This document shows positions 49,094 through 62,782 of a stretch of 64,000 nt of DNA, piece after piece. Source of the DNA: Formicarius rufipectus (taxonomy: Eukaryota > Chordata > Aves > Passeriformes > Formicariidae). A program made the translations under genes and the position numbers. The notes under the pieces are model-generated. The model searched no databases. It saw nothing but the letters and a program-made list of their open reading frames with translations, and was not told where the DNA came from. Each line of letters starts with the position of its first letter. The stretch's first letter is position 1. The stretch covers positions 55,824-119,823 of the forward strand of contig VXAU01006170.1 in assembly GCA_013399695.1 (NCBI GenBank), read 5' to 3'.

Positions 49094-50451
49094 CCTACCA
49101 CACAAAGCTGAAATGGAGGTCTGTGTAGCACTACCTCTAATGTGGAAGATTTACTGGGCAGGTAGGATGCTTCTCTATGTCCTCACTTTCTATAATCTGA
49201 ATATTTACAGCTTTCCTGGGTGAGAAAAGTCTTGCTGTTCATGTGGTTTTTGTGGGATTAGTTGAATTCCAGACCTGTTAAGATAAAATGAGAGTACTTC
49301 TAATCAGATTTGAAATGACCAGGTTTAGTTACAAGGTATATAAAATGTAAAAATCAATAAAGAGTTTTGGCATAGTCAGGATCAAGTTCTGTTGAGCATC
49401 CCTTATCTCCAGGAATCCTGCACTTCCTTGTAAGTAAGACACAGTGAGGAGTTTGTTTTCCTCTTCAATCTGTGCAAATCACACAGATTCAGTCTTTTCA
49501 CTTAAACTTCTCTCTTTGTATTGTTTTCTGTCCTGGAAATAGTCTGGCTGTTTAATTCAAATACATATTACTTCAATCTCTTACAAGTGTGTGTATGTCT
49601 CTATTAGAGCAATGGATCATGTCTATTTGGCTACTTGCTGCATCTCTACCAAGACCTTGCAGGTCTTATGTTGCACTTGGTATTCCACATTATGGGAGCA
49701 CGTGAGCAATTGGTGATACAAAGGTTCAAAACCAAAATGTAGCTTGTTACTAACTGAATTTACTAGTACTTAATTGCTTTGGAATACCAGACCAAATTGC
49801 TTTGGTCTCCAGCTTCTTTCTTCAAAACAGGTAGACCTCCAGTAGTCAGAGCTTTCTGTTGCATGGATTGGATTGTCAATAGTTGTGAAAAGCAATTATT
49901 TTGGGGGATATGGGTTGTTAACTTGGAAGTAAAATTCTTATGGTTCGACCTGTAATTTTTTTTGTAGTTTGGTTTGTGTTTTCCAACTGATTATACTTTT
50001 TTTTTTTTGCTCCAGTTTCTGGAGGACATTTTTCTTCTGTTGTTGTTTTTTGTTTGTTTGTTGGGGTTTTTTTCCTTGATGTCTGATGTGAGTTAGTGAT
50101 TGAATACAAAGATTTCGTGCACTGTTAGATGTATACAAAGAAGATTTTTATTTGGAATAAAAAGCAAAGTCTTACTCTGAAGTTAAATATTTGATTTTGT
50201 TCTTAAATGTTTCCCATATCAACCATGAATACTTTTTCAATTATGCTTTTACCTTGCCTTCCACCTGACTAAAAAGAGAAATGCCTATTCCCATCTACTT
50301 AGTTCATTTAAAAAAAAAAAAAAAAAAAAAAAACAAACAAAAAATTAATGGTTGTCACAATGTGCTGGTGACTATCTTTTTAAACAGTAAAATTTACAAT
50401 AAGTATTTCAAATAGAGGCAAATAGTACTTTTTTTTTTTTTGCTTTAACAG
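49094..50451. other. AT-rich noncoding DNA
   Basis: It contains a T/G tract near 50,037-50,070 and a poly-A run at 50310-50333. No gene recognised. Confidence 0.5.
50310..50333. repeat. Poly-A run
   Basis: About 24 consecutive A followed by CAAAC units. Confidence 0.95.
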
Positions 50452-50640
50452 GTTTTGTTCAGATATATTTGGCCAAGGAACAAACTTTTTTATGACTTTG
50501 CCATTCTGTTTGTCTTTTTTTTTTTTCCTAAAAGGCGAAAGAAACTGTGTAATATCTACAGTCAACATTATGAAGAAATAGCAATTTCTATCGAGTATAA
50601 GAAAAATTCTTTACAGGAATATGATCCACCTGTCTCTTAA
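50452..50640 (+). other. Candidate 3'-terminal exon (weak)
   Basis: A T-run ending TGCTTTAACAG gives an acceptor-like site, after which a frame of 62 codons runs to TAA at 50638-50640. A second possible acceptor, TTTTCCTAAAAG, lies inside it near 50,534. The encoded end would read RRKKLCNIYSQHYEE and YKKNSLQEYDPPVS after a hydrophobic stretch that comes from the T-run. No family was recognised and the frame length is expected by chance. Confidence 0.15.
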
Positions 50641-52399
50641 ACATAGTGGCTTAGAAGATTTAGCTTACATGAGTGATCTAGGTGTTTTTAACTTCCTATG
50701 TATTTGGAGATTATATAAATTATATGCATCACTATATAAGACTGTATATGTAATGTAAAAATCATTTTAACTGCAATTCCAAAATCTATGTACAGATGAT
50801 GTTTATTACATTTTCTTGTATTTAAGCTTAGTTTTGTCCCCCTGATTGCATAATGATTAGTTCACTCACCTACATGTAGGATTGAATTTGTGCCTCTGGT
50901 TAGTAATGTTAAGATATCTTTAAAATGTGCACTTGAATTAATACTGCCCTTGGTGTACAACTAAATTTTCTCTGTGAGGGGAGGGAACAGGAATCCAGAT
51001 GTGATTTCAGAGCAGATGATGACTCTTTTTGATATGTGTGTGTATATATGTGTGTGTGTGTTCAGAGGTGCAGACAAATGGCCTTTGACAGCTACAAAGA
51101 GCAAACCAGAATGTCAGTGTCTTCCAGAAACTAAAGCGAAAGAGTGGGAATGTAGTTGCTGCTTCAGCAAAGGGTTTGGGAGGTGAAAGAAGGCATACTG
51201 GAAATGTACTAGTACTATTAATTTTACAGTTTAAACACTGAATTGCAGACTGAGAGCTGTGGGATTCAGTGCTTTCTTTTTACAGCTGTGCACGGAACTG
51301 TCACTATTTGGCAGAAGTGTGTTAAGTAATGACACAATGGTCTATGTGATTACCTGAACTGAGTCCCTTTAGTAACTCACCCGTGAAATCCTAGTAGTAA
51401 ACTGAATTCAAGCTTACCTTTGAGAAGATCTTGATTAATCACTACTCACAGGTGATATTCTTCTATTCCTTGTGTGTAATTTTAAGTGCTATTTTTAAGG
51501 TTGTTTACCTCTAATAGAGTGTGAGGGGATAAATGAGGGTGGTACATGTTCTACTTCGCTAATCCTACTTTAACTGTGTATAACATGTCACAAGTGGATG
51601 CTACTTGAGTGACTTTAAAGTATGTTGCACTTGTATAAGCGTATGGAATTGTTGGTTGTGAGCTCTTTATTTACTTTATAAGAAAGTTGCTATTTGTATG
51701 TCATAGCTCAAGTCTACAATGCACGTAGAAAAGCGATGTTACTATGTGCAGTAGAGCAGAATTTTTCTGAAGCAGTTAAACAAGGACAGTTTTAGCGGTG
51801 GTTTTCCTTAATCAATTCAGTGAAAAGTACTAGCTCTCATACCTGCTGCACTCTTGGAGGCTTGTCAGTGAGGGAGTGTAAGCAGAACTCCATTCTTCCC
51901 TGACATTTGGTTAGCAGGAGGTATGTCCAAAGTTACCAACTTGAACAAGTTGAGTTCTGATTTTAATGTCAATCATCTTTTCTGGGATAAGCATCTTTGC
52001 AAGGTACCTCATTAATATTCCTGTTCAAGGTACTAAACTGATGTTTGCCAGGTACTCCCAAGTGCTTAATTTCCGAACATCTATTTTAACCTCTGATTAG
52101 CATAGTTTTGATGTCATACTGCTCCTATTCAAGCAGAGAGTTATTTAGAAACAAAGGTTTAAATAAACTAACAAACAATTAAAATAATGTTTTCAGTTTC
52201 TACCAGTGGATCATGCCCAATTTCTAGGCTTTATTGTTCTCATTTTGTTAGTAAAGACTTATATAGTTGTATACATTTAAATTACTATCTTTGGCAATGG
52301 AAGTAGGAGATGAGAGAAACCAAAGAACTCTGTCGTGGATATTGCTAACATAAAGAACTGAATCTATCTTTTTGATGCCTAAAATCCTGGAAAATAGGC
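50641..52399. other. AT-rich noncoding DNA
   Basis: It contains a GT/TA microsatellite at 51033-51060. No gene recognised. Confidence 0.5.
51033..51060. repeat. (GT)n/(TA)n microsatellite
   Basis: Alternating TG units with a central TATATA. Confidence 0.9.
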
Positions 52400-52830
52400 A
52401 CTCAGAGAATCATTAAGGGAGAAAGATAAATACTTCTATTGGGAGCTTCCACAGAGGTGCACACCACCGCAAGGCCTATGCATGCCCCCTCCCCCGGTGA
52501 TGTTACAGTTTCTATAATCTTCCAATAATTAACATATAAAATATCTATAACCAACCATGATTCTCATTTTCCTTGGTGTCCCACCCCCCAGGGTCCTAAG
52601 TGTTGCCCCCTTGGAGCAGCTCCCAGGGTTCCGGTCTCTTCTTTTGTTTTGCCTTCAAGTTACCTTGCAAGGGTCTCTGCAAAACACCATGACCTTCAGA
52701 AAGCTTTAGAGAATGTGAGAAAATTACTTTAGTGACTCCTAACACCACTTAATATGTGAATAAGAAAGCCTATGATTCTACAACTCTAAAGATCTACAAA
52801 AAACACACCAAACCTTTAAGCATCACTTTC
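52400..52830 (-). mobile_element. LTR-like interspersed repeat, antisense
   Basis: A block with a sharply different composition: C-rich on + (GCATGCCCCCTCCCCC, GTGTCCCACCCCCCAGGG, TTGCCCCCTTGGAGCAGC) inside AT-rich DNA. I recall similar blocks as avian LTRs, but this is recollection, not a search. Read on -, a degraded poly-A-signal-like CAATAGA follows AAGCTCC near 52,440, in the place expected between R and U5, so the sense strand is probably -. Both ends are approximate. No target-site duplication or attached viral gene was found, which suggests a solo LTR. Confidence 0.5.
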
Positions 52831-55800
52831 TTAAATCATACAGTGAATTAAATCTGTTGTTCATTTTATTTTCACATCAATAATGAACTCTGTTAAATAA
52901 GAATATTAAAACCAAACAGAACTACTGTACTTTATGAGACAGACTATTTTACTTGTGTTCAGGTTTATCCTGTACCAGAACATCTATTTTAATGACCTAG
53001 CATACAGTGGTGTTTATTTTTTTAATGTGTCTAAGTTGTGTGATGTGAATGAATAGGGGTAATATTAGGGTGAGAACACTGCATGATGTGAATTATTGCA
53101 TATTATGTGTTTTTCAACATGTACAAAATTAAAAGATGACTTACCATCTCCTATGTTTTAGAAGACTGTTTTCTCATAATATTAACATTTAAAGTGGGCT
53201 TTCACTTTGGAATTTGTTTCGTTTTTCTGGTAGTGAAAAGTATGAAAAAGAGAGATTCTCATTTCATAAGCAAGAAGCATAAACCTTATTGTCAGTGTAT
53301 TATGAGAAGGTTCTTATTAGCTTTTGTAATTAAAATTTTATTATGAAATTAATATATTGTTTTGACTTCCTAACAGGCAATAGCTTGAATGTGCTTTCAT
53401 TGAAAATATAGACTCAATATCAAGGAAGTAACAGTAAGTGTAAAAGATGTTTTGGGAAGCCCTTTTGACTACTGACTATGGCCAATGCTGGTTCTCTCAG
53501 CGATTCAGATGGTTCTTGCTCAGAAAGTTTTAGTTATCTTTGGCAGAAAGGAAAACCAAATTGGAATAAAGGCCTCCATTTCAGGTGGCTATAGTCCCCT
53601 GTGTTTTCACTGAATGGCATAAATGTTTATGAAACAATTTTTTGAAGTTCTTAAAATTACTAGAAATTAAAGTGGAAGACTTACTATACCTTAACAAGAA
53701 GTTTTACTATATTTTAATGGGTTTCAGGAAGCAGAAAATTATTATGTTATAAGGAGAATGAATCGGTGTTCTGACAGATTGCAAAGGTACAAAGGTGGTT
53801 CATTACAGGTTATTTCTAGATTATTGCTTTGTGTTTTTGCAGATGGGGTTAAAAATAACACAGGCTGTGTACAATCAACGATAATTTTAAGATGACTTCA
53901 TTGTCTTTCCTAAAGACACTACTCTACTTAGTAGCATTTAAGAGTCTTCATGCAAAACACTGCAATGTGAAATTGCTATGCACATTAAGGCTTTATGTTC
54001 TTTGCAAATGAATTTTAAACACATACCTGCTGTAGGACTGAATATAAAAGTAAATTTATATAAGTTGTTCTGCTTATTCCCAAGACATTGATTTAGGAAG
54101 CCTGTCTTTTATTAGCTTCCAGTTTGCATTCAGTTTTCATTAGCTATTGAATGAGGATTGTTGGAGGCAGACAGGCAGTCTTGCATGCAGAAGCAGTGTG
54201 TGATGCTGCTGGAGGGTTTTTATGACCTCAGGACTTCATAGCTTGGGGCAATGTCTGATCAAGATCAGAAGAGTAATCCCTATAGTATTTGGAGGGTCTG
54301 TAACAATCAGTGTAGTTACAAAACTGTATTATTGAGACTAGTTCTGTTGATTTGTTTTTGAACTTGGTATCAAGTCCTTACCTATTTCCTAAACTCATCT
54401 CTTCCCAGGAGTTATCAACAACTGTATGAATTATACTTTTGCCTCCACAAGTTGTGGTACAATGAAGTGAGATGTAATTAAATCTTTAAATAAAGACGTA
54501 TGCTGAGTATACCTCTTAAATCAATTTACCTCCAGAAATTTTAGTGTATAATATAAGTTGACAGATGTTGCATCATTTTTTCATGACTCTTTTAAGTAAA
54601 GGAAGTGTTGTTGATCTTGGTGGAGGGGGGAATCAGCATTAATTTACAACATGGAAATCTTGGGCTGAGGCAGGATGCAAAATTTTAGGAAGCACTTTGT
54701 AACCTTCCCTGGGTCAACTTCTTTTTTGGGGGGTTCATTTTTTAGGGCTTTTTTATCTATTGCTGGTGGTCTGTTATACTTGAAAGCAGTATAGTATTTC
54801 TATATGAATATTTACATAAGTGCAAACTGTATCCCTTTTGATAATTGCAAAATTGTTTGAACTTCATCCTGATGACAGTCTGATCTCTGTGGGGAAAAAA
54901 TGGTTGTACTGTGTCAAATGATACTATTTTCTGAAATATGCCAAGGATACCCAGGTTTGGCGTTTCTGGGGTTTTGTTTAGATTGTGCAATTGAAATGAA
55001 ACTGGGAGTGGGGGCGCACTTGAGTCTCTTCCAAAGAAACACTGGGATTTGACTTGTAGAGAAATCAATAGGAAGAATTGGACCTTCATTTTAGAGCTTT
55101 GTGGTAAACTGTTTGTTTGGGGCTTTTATTTTCTGTTAAAGAAAATATCAACTAGAAGTAGAGATGATATTTTGTTCCAACTTAGTGGCACAGGAATCTT
55201 TAAGGTTTAAAAGGAGTTGTTCAGGAGTCAGTATTTGATCTTGGATAGGAAGATGTACTTTATGCTTACTCACTTGTAGTTCTATCACTTGAATGAAAAG
55301 AGAGGATTACTTTCTTTTCCTAAATATAATACTGAGATGTGCTTGTTTCACTGCTAGTAAAGAACTAATTAAACAATTATGATCTTGTTTAGCATTATTA
55401 TTTTGGGTAACTTTTCAGGAATACTTCCTGGTGTCTAACATATAGGCCAGAATAATTCATTGATTAAGTAACCATATATTTAATTAAGGAGGGAAAGCAA
55501 TCAAAGTCTGTAAAAGGTTTAGATGCCTTCTTGGAAGTTTGATCAGTAAGAGTATAATGTTTTTAAAAAAAAATTAAAATATTTGAATAAGTGAATTAAC
55601 TGTATCCCAGTATATCCCCTGTAAAGGGAAACATAAAGGACAGAATTTAGATAGTGTAATTAGAAGGATGTAATCTACCATTACTGTGTCATGTTAGTAA
55701 AATTAAGTAAACTTTTTCTTCTTGTATCTTCTGTGTTTTGAAGTTGTTTATTCTGATTGTTCTAGTGGCTGTTGCTTTATTTTGCATGTCCACATTTCAG

Positions 55801-58584
55801 TTCTGCTTGTGTAGGTTTTTTGGGGCTTTTTTGGATTTTATTTTTTTTGCTTGGTTTGCTCTTCTTGAATGAGAGAGGGGAAGTAACTTGTGTAGTATTT
55901 TTGTTCTTGTTTTAATAGTATTGATTTGGTTACCAATAAGAAATTACAAAGATAGCTATCTCAGTGTGAAGAGCTAATGTTATGAAAATCATGGTGTGGA
56001 CAAGAATGTGCTTCTGCCTTTACATGTCTAAAATATGAGGAAACTGAATAATCCATTAGTTTTCTTCAGAGTGCCTTTTCCCTTTGTCTTCTGCAGTAAC
56101 ACATCTATTGTGCTTGTACAATTCAAAAGTCTATTGGCACAACCAGGTCCAGAGTGCAGAAACAGATATCCTTAATTGAAATGGGGCTATATTTAAATAA
56201 AAACTTGCTAAATTATGGTAAATGGAGTACTTTTATTTTACTTTCAGTTACTGCTTTACAAAAGCCTTATCTATGTGAATTGGAGTAGAACAATTATTTT
56301 ACATCTGAAAGTATCCGTTATGCTATTCAACCAGATGAGCTTTGCAATAAGTGCACAATGTTTTTTTGGATTTGGTGAGTTTAGCTTTTTTTACATGAAG
56401 AAACATGGTTATTTTGAAATGAAAATGATGATGATTATCTGGGAAACATTTTTTCAAGGGTTACTTCCACAAATGAGAGTCTTAAGTAAAAGCCCTTCAA
56501 CTAGCATAGAACACATTAAACTGGAAGAACAAACAAAAATCTTGTTGGCAGATTCAAGAAAATGAAAGCATAAAAGATACTCTTAGAAATCAGTTGGTCT
56601 AAATATCAGAATTGTAGTAATATTTTTCTATCTTATTCTGTTTTACCACTTTCATGTATGCCTTGATTATTTTAGGCGCTGGTATGGCTTACTTCAAAAA
56701 GTTGCCCATTTGCTACAACTTTAATGGGAGAGTGTTGAATATTATGAGAGGAGGCTTATATTCTTGTTTGAGAATAGTGTGTTGGCAGTCTTAGGATAAT
56801 TAAATTGAGTTCATGTTCTAATAGGAATACAGTTTTTAGCTGATTCTTTTCTGTTTTGTTCAGTTAACTCTAGAAAAGGTAAGCCAAACATGGAGAACTG
56901 TATCTGACATGTATAAAACATGTGTATGTATATAAATATATACACACCTATGATAGCTGTTGAAAGTGAGATCTTCCTGTTTACCAAGAATGGATTTTTC
57001 CAGGTCAGTCACAACATGCATTCTTGTATGTTCAGTAATTGAAAAGATTTCAGGTGCAGGTGCCTCTAGACTACATAGTGACCCTCTCTAGTGGGCAGAC
57101 AATCAGACAGTTTAGATCTGTCAACCCACAGACCATTCTTTGCCTCCCTCTTTTTTTCTTTAAAACTGAACATCTTTCTCATTCATTCCCTGTTAATTTG
57201 ATCGATTGTTCTTGTAGCTTGTTCTTTTGTAAGTATTATTCACTTTTCATTTGACTGAAGGTACATCCACTCTACAAGCAGAATAGATCACGGAAGCAAT
57301 TCTGTACCTTTTGATGTTCTGATGAATCTATATGTTCAACTAGTCACGCCGCTGGCTTTCTGCATGTGGCCCCATAGTTAGGGACAAATGTCCTATGTAA
57401 GAAGACAACTTTTAATCAAAGCTTATTTGGTTACTTAGAGTATTACTCCTGCCTTTCTGGACACAAAAGAGATGAGGGGTCAGGCTTGAGGTTTTAATGT
57501 GTCTGAGTTGGTGTGTCTAAATAAGTAATCTTGGTTGGTGATAGTTTAAGTAGATAGAGTAGGAGGAAAAAGCACTGGTCCCTAAATCAAGTATGTAAAA
57601 ATGTCATATTTTGAATGTTCTTACTCATAACTTAACCCATAAAATTAATTTGTTATTACAAATTAGCTCATTCTGCTTTAGCATAAAACATCATCTTTGC
57701 CTTTCCACAGAAGAGGGAGTTCCATAGTGGAACAAACTGCAGTGTTGTTGATTAGTGGAACAGTGGAAACTTTCAAAAGATGTTGTTGGAGGAAGTACTA
57801 CATGTTGAACCAAACCCGCCGCTGCTGGCTGTAATATTGAATGGGTTGGAAATGTATTAGATTCATAATATTAACTATAAATTAACTATAACATAATTAT
57901 GAAATTAACATCAGTTTCTGCTTCCATTGCCATGTGATGATCAGCATAACAGAAAATTTGCCCTAAGAACTGAGGTAAGTAACACAAAAAAATCTAAAAC
58001 CCAAAAAAATCATTTCCAATTCAGCGGAGATAGTGAATGAAAATGACTGGTGAGAAAGCACTGAGGCAAGGATGATATATGTTTTCTGATACCTACTTCC
58101 CAGGCATCTACTTGAGGCCAAGCTGGGAGGGGGAAGATAACTTGCTGGGCAAGCAGGCCTTTGATTCATTGCACATGAATATTATCACAGGGGGGAAAAA
58201 AAAAAATTATTTCAGATTGCTGCAGCAAAAATGCATTTAAAATGCTGCTTCCCTTCTGGAAGCCTTTTGTTAGAGTGACAATTATGGGAATGATGCTACA
58301 GTGTGTTAGTTGTCATTCCTAATGCTTAGCCATTAGCCACAATGTTGAGTTAAATTATGAGATTTTGATCTCTTCAGATCATCTGACAGTGCTTTTCCTT
58401 AAGCATCCCAATAGTGTGTATGAAATGGATGGGGAAATTTATCAAATCAAGGTATTTCAAAAGATAACTGGCTTTATGTTGTGTAGTACAAAGCATGAGA
58501 TGGGGAGCAGCTTAGCCTGGGGATGTATTGCTTGGTCTCCACTGAGGTCCTTAACTTCACTAGGAAGCACAAGTAAATCCCCTG
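52831..58584. other. AT-rich noncoding DNA
   Basis: No gene recognised. The 116-codon + frame at 56215-56565 and the 110-codon - frame at 54757-55089 resemble nothing known. A TA/CA-rich stretch lies at about 56,920-56,947. Confidence 0.5.
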
Positions 58585-58616
58585 CAGCCACTAGTGGCTG
58601 ATTTATTTATTTATTT
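58585..58616. repeat. 16-bp perfect palindrome plus (TTTA)n
   Basis: CAGCCACTAGTGGCTG (58585-58600) is its own reverse complement and is followed directly by about four ATTT units. Confidence 0.9.
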
Positions 58617-61600
58617 GAAAAACTAGTCCAATATATGGGCTTTTTAGAAATTGTTTTGTAACTTTGTCCACAGTTAGTAACAAGAAATACTGCTTATGGA
58701 CCTTCCAAGTGTGGGGAATTTCCTTGTTCAGACTATGTAGCCTGATGGTTTTAAAGGTAACCTAAGCAAATATCCAATATGAAATTTCAATGATAACTAT
58801 TGAAACCAGCATACTTCAAAATAAAACTGTATAATGCTGCAACAGCATTTCAAAGAGTCCTCATGATTACTAGGGCCACAGAGGGGAGAATAACGTGTGG
58901 AGAAGGTAATTAGAATGACCTTTCATTACTGAGGTGGTGAGTGGTACTGGATCTTTGTCTGCAAGTAATGCAGTTTTTTGTAAGGTGCTGCTTATCAAAA
59001 GCATGTACATGCAGATATCAATGAAAGCTAATGTGAATACCTACACATGAATGTAAATTATAAACTATGGGTTGTATTCTCTTAAAGCATTACGATTTTA
59101 CCGGAGCTAATTAATGAAATAATTTTCTTGTTCTTCTTTTTATTAAAGTTTTTAGCACACTAAATATTATTTCTAAAATATTTCTCAATTGCTAATATGC
59201 TTTTTTATTGAAGGTGGTTTACATCAGGCAGTTTGCATTCCCTAACAGTTATTGCTGTGTTTAAGCTTACACTACAGTAGTATGTATTTAGTGTAATAGG
59301 GGTTTATAATTTGCCTGAGAACTTCTGCAGAGATTATTTTAAAGATAATCTAGTATCTAGCATAAACTATTTATTAATACCCATAACCTCCAAATGCTTG
59401 TTTGCTTCTTTGTTTGCATTTTGTTTTTAGAGTTAAGAAATTAAATATCATAAGACGTATTAGAAAATCAGACTACAACATACAGACAGTCTTTTGAAAT
59501 AAATGTAGAGGAATAGTAATTTTAGCTGAGCATCAATCTGTTTTCTTTTTCTGATGTTTCTGCCATTGTAACTATGGTGAATGAGCCTGACCTTCCTGTA
59601 AGATGGTCTAGTCAGAATATGCTGCATTGTCTTTTAGCAGCCCTTGGACACAGGTCTTTAACTTTTCCAACTACTTAATTACTGTTTCAATGTTTACCCA
59701 GGATGTGAAGTGAAAGTATGTTCTATAAATTTTTTTGATAATTATCTAAAAACTGATGTGACTTCTGGTATATGATTTTTTTTTTTGAAACTTAAACCTT
59801 GTAGAATGGGTTAAATTGACAAAATTTTCTTTTTCATCATACAAATGGATTTGTCATCCCATTTCCTACCTGTAGTTCAGTCTATGCAAATGAGGCATCA
59901 GCAATACAATGCCTAATATATGCTTTTATGATACAGCTGTCTACTTCATATGCATGAGCTTTCAGAATGTTTATGTTGCCTAATAAGCTCTTTCTAAGGT
60001 GATGAAGGTCTCTGTATACCAATAACTTAAGTGTTATCCCAGTGGAAAAACTGACAGACTCCTAATGCAACACAACAGGAGTTTCCAAGAACAGAAAGTT
60101 ACTTTGGCTTCATGGAGGGAAAAGCTAATTGCCAGGTAGAGGGGAAAAGGTCTTGAGGGACAAAGATATTTCTAAGGGTGGGATTTTTCATTGCAAGTCT
60201 ATGGAGGGTTAATGTAAAAAGCTGATAATAGAGATAGTTTTAACTATTTCAATGCTTATCAAAACACTTAGCTGGAAAGATTTCTTAACAGAGGATTTCT
60301 TTGCTTCAGAGGATGATGTTTGATTGTAATGTCCTAGTTTAACCAAGCTCTACTGATGAAGTTAAAACACAAATGCACTCTAGGTTCTTTGAATAACACG
60401 CTAAGCTAAATATGAAGCTTACTGAAGTACAAGGTCCCTGTCAGAGGATTATTTCATCCTGTGGCTGGTACAGCTTACAGGGAAGGGAAAAGATAAGCAA
60501 ACAGCCTAGCTTTTCTTTTGCAAATAGGTATTGAAAATGCTTCATTTTGACTGCTGTCTGCTTTTATGCTGAATGAATATATATGAATGAACATTCACTT
60601 AGGCTTTCTCATTCAGTTTAAAGGACTTAAAGGCTTACTGGGGAAAAAAAAATACAGAAAAAAAATAAAAAATCCCCAAACAAGTCAACCCTACTTTAGA
60701 ATTAAATGAGTCTCTTTCAGATAAAGTGAAAAGCAATGTGTAGGTATTTAGTGCTTGAACTCTTAAACACCAGTGAATGTATAATGGAACTTTTATCTTT
60801 TTTATCTGTCTTACTGGTCAACGGGTGTACTGAACAGGAAAATTTATCACTGGTACATCTCTAATCTAAAACCTGTTAATGTGGAGGATGATGTTTACAA
60901 TAAAACTAATGTAGGCCCATTCTTGAAGTTGCCAAGAAACTATTGTAAATGCCATTGACATATTAAGTGGACATTTCTAGGCTTGCAAGTGCAGTATAGA
61001 GCAATCTGTTCCTTGGTCCTTATGGTAAAGAACGTGGCATTATGGTTTGGCAAGACAGTGACTTTCTATAGATAATGACCATCTGAAGATGATGGCAGAA
61101 TCTGAAGGGGAACCACTCCTGTTAGTGATTATTACCTCCTAATAGTGAATTATGCCCTTTTTCTTATTTATTCTGTCAACTGGTGCTGTCCAATGCTATT
61201 AGTAGCACCAACTTACATGATCGTGGAAGCTCAACCAGTGAATTCATGCTTAAGCAGCTTGAACTGATACTCGGGAACATTTCAACGGGAGTTCCAAGTC
61301 AATCTCCCTGCTTCCGGATTTCTTGTATTGGGCTCTGCAAAAACTCTAGATTGGCACTTACGTAGAGTCTAGTGGATTAATTTGGAGATCTGTGATGAAA
61401 GAAATGTCAGAATTTAAATGTTTGATTGAATTAGTTGCATATTTGCAAAACATATCCAGAAAGGGACAAATTCCACAATTTATTTTGTCCTTTGTGTATA
61501 TGGACTTCTAGTTCACTCAAAAAGGAGAAAATATGAAAATTTTGTGTTTCTACTATCTATATGTAGCTTCTTCTTAAAGTCAAGTTGGAAGCAAAATAGT

Positions 61601-62734
61601 AACTGATACTTCAACTGAGTTTCTTTAAAATAATTTCAAATATCCAGCTGTTTAAATTTCTAGTACCTGAAGGAAGTTATAATAGTATGTATGGGTATTA
61701 TTCAATGGGAGGCAAGTTGCTGAATCAAGTACCTGTAACAAGAGGAAGAAGCATGTTTTCACCTATTATACTGTGAGACAAGTATTATGAAGGTTAGTAG
61801 AAATACAATGTAAATTTCTTCCAGATGTGTTCTATACTTCAAGGATTTCTAGAAATTTAATTCTGTTCTAGATTATTAATCTGTCTGAATTTCAGTATTT
61901 TGCTCTAAAATTGGGAAAACACTTTTCTTGAGATTTAAGCTTTAAAAATCATGTCTTCTGTGCTTATGCATTCCCATGTTTTATAACAAGATTAAGTGTA
62001 TTCTTTTATAATTTTGTTTGACACATTTGAGGATTTCCACAATTTCACTCTACTACACTTTGAAGCATATCTTGCAATGAAGCATATTCAAACAGGCATA
62101 AGAAGTGCTTTTCAGAACAATTTGAAACTGCATTTAGATGAGAAAACTGACTGGTATAATCTAGTGTACTGTTGTTTCTCATGGGAGTAGAGTTTTTTTC
62201 TGTATCATTTAAGTGTTCTGGGTATATAAGGATAATTATATACTAGTAGAAATGATTCAAGGAACAATGAGATACAGGTTCATAAATAATTGCTATCTCT
62301 GTTGTAAATTATTTCACAAAAATTCCCCAAGGAGTTGTATTGCTTGACATAGTTCTAATGTTGAAACTGTCATCTTATAAGAAAGGGGAAAAAAAGTATA
62401 GACAAGAAGATATGGATAATCTGTATATATAGATAGAGGTATAGACTTTTGGTCTCTATTGCTGGCTTGTTTCAGCAACAAGATTTCAAATTTCATTGCC
62501 TCAAAAGATTCCAGGCTTGTGTGATGAAAAGTATTATTTTTTTTACTTTTTATAGAATCCTCATTTTCTCTTCCTTTCATTTATTCTCTTCTTTCTTGAT
62601 ATGCAGTGAACTCTGAAAATGTTTGGTGGGTGGTGAAGTGCTAATTCTAGAATGCTACAGCTTCTTTCTGGAAGCTGTAGGAGGTACAGGAGAAGCTGGG
62701 GAAAAAATCAACCAACAAAAAAAAAAGGCAAACC
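58617..62734. other. AT-rich noncoding DNA
   Basis: No gene recognised. Near 59,883 there is an octamer ATGCAAAT, and around 59,100 a TAATTAATGAAATAATT block. Both are common in enhancers but unproven here. Confidence 0.5.
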
Positions 62735-62782
62735 ATGACTGTAAAAAAAAAAAACCCAAACAAAAAAAAAAAAACCCCCACA
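62717..62782. repeat. A/C-rich low-complexity tract
   Basis: Successive A runs broken by CCC and CAAC. It supplies the lysine- and asparagine-rich start of the open frame that follows. Confidence 0.9.

Noticed and set aside
49718..49735. AGGTTCAAAACC resembling a tRNA T-arm
   Set aside because: No acceptor or anticodon arm could be placed at the right distance.
56215..56565. 116-codon + frame
   Set aside because: No recognisable domain, no splice or promoter context, and a length expected by chance.
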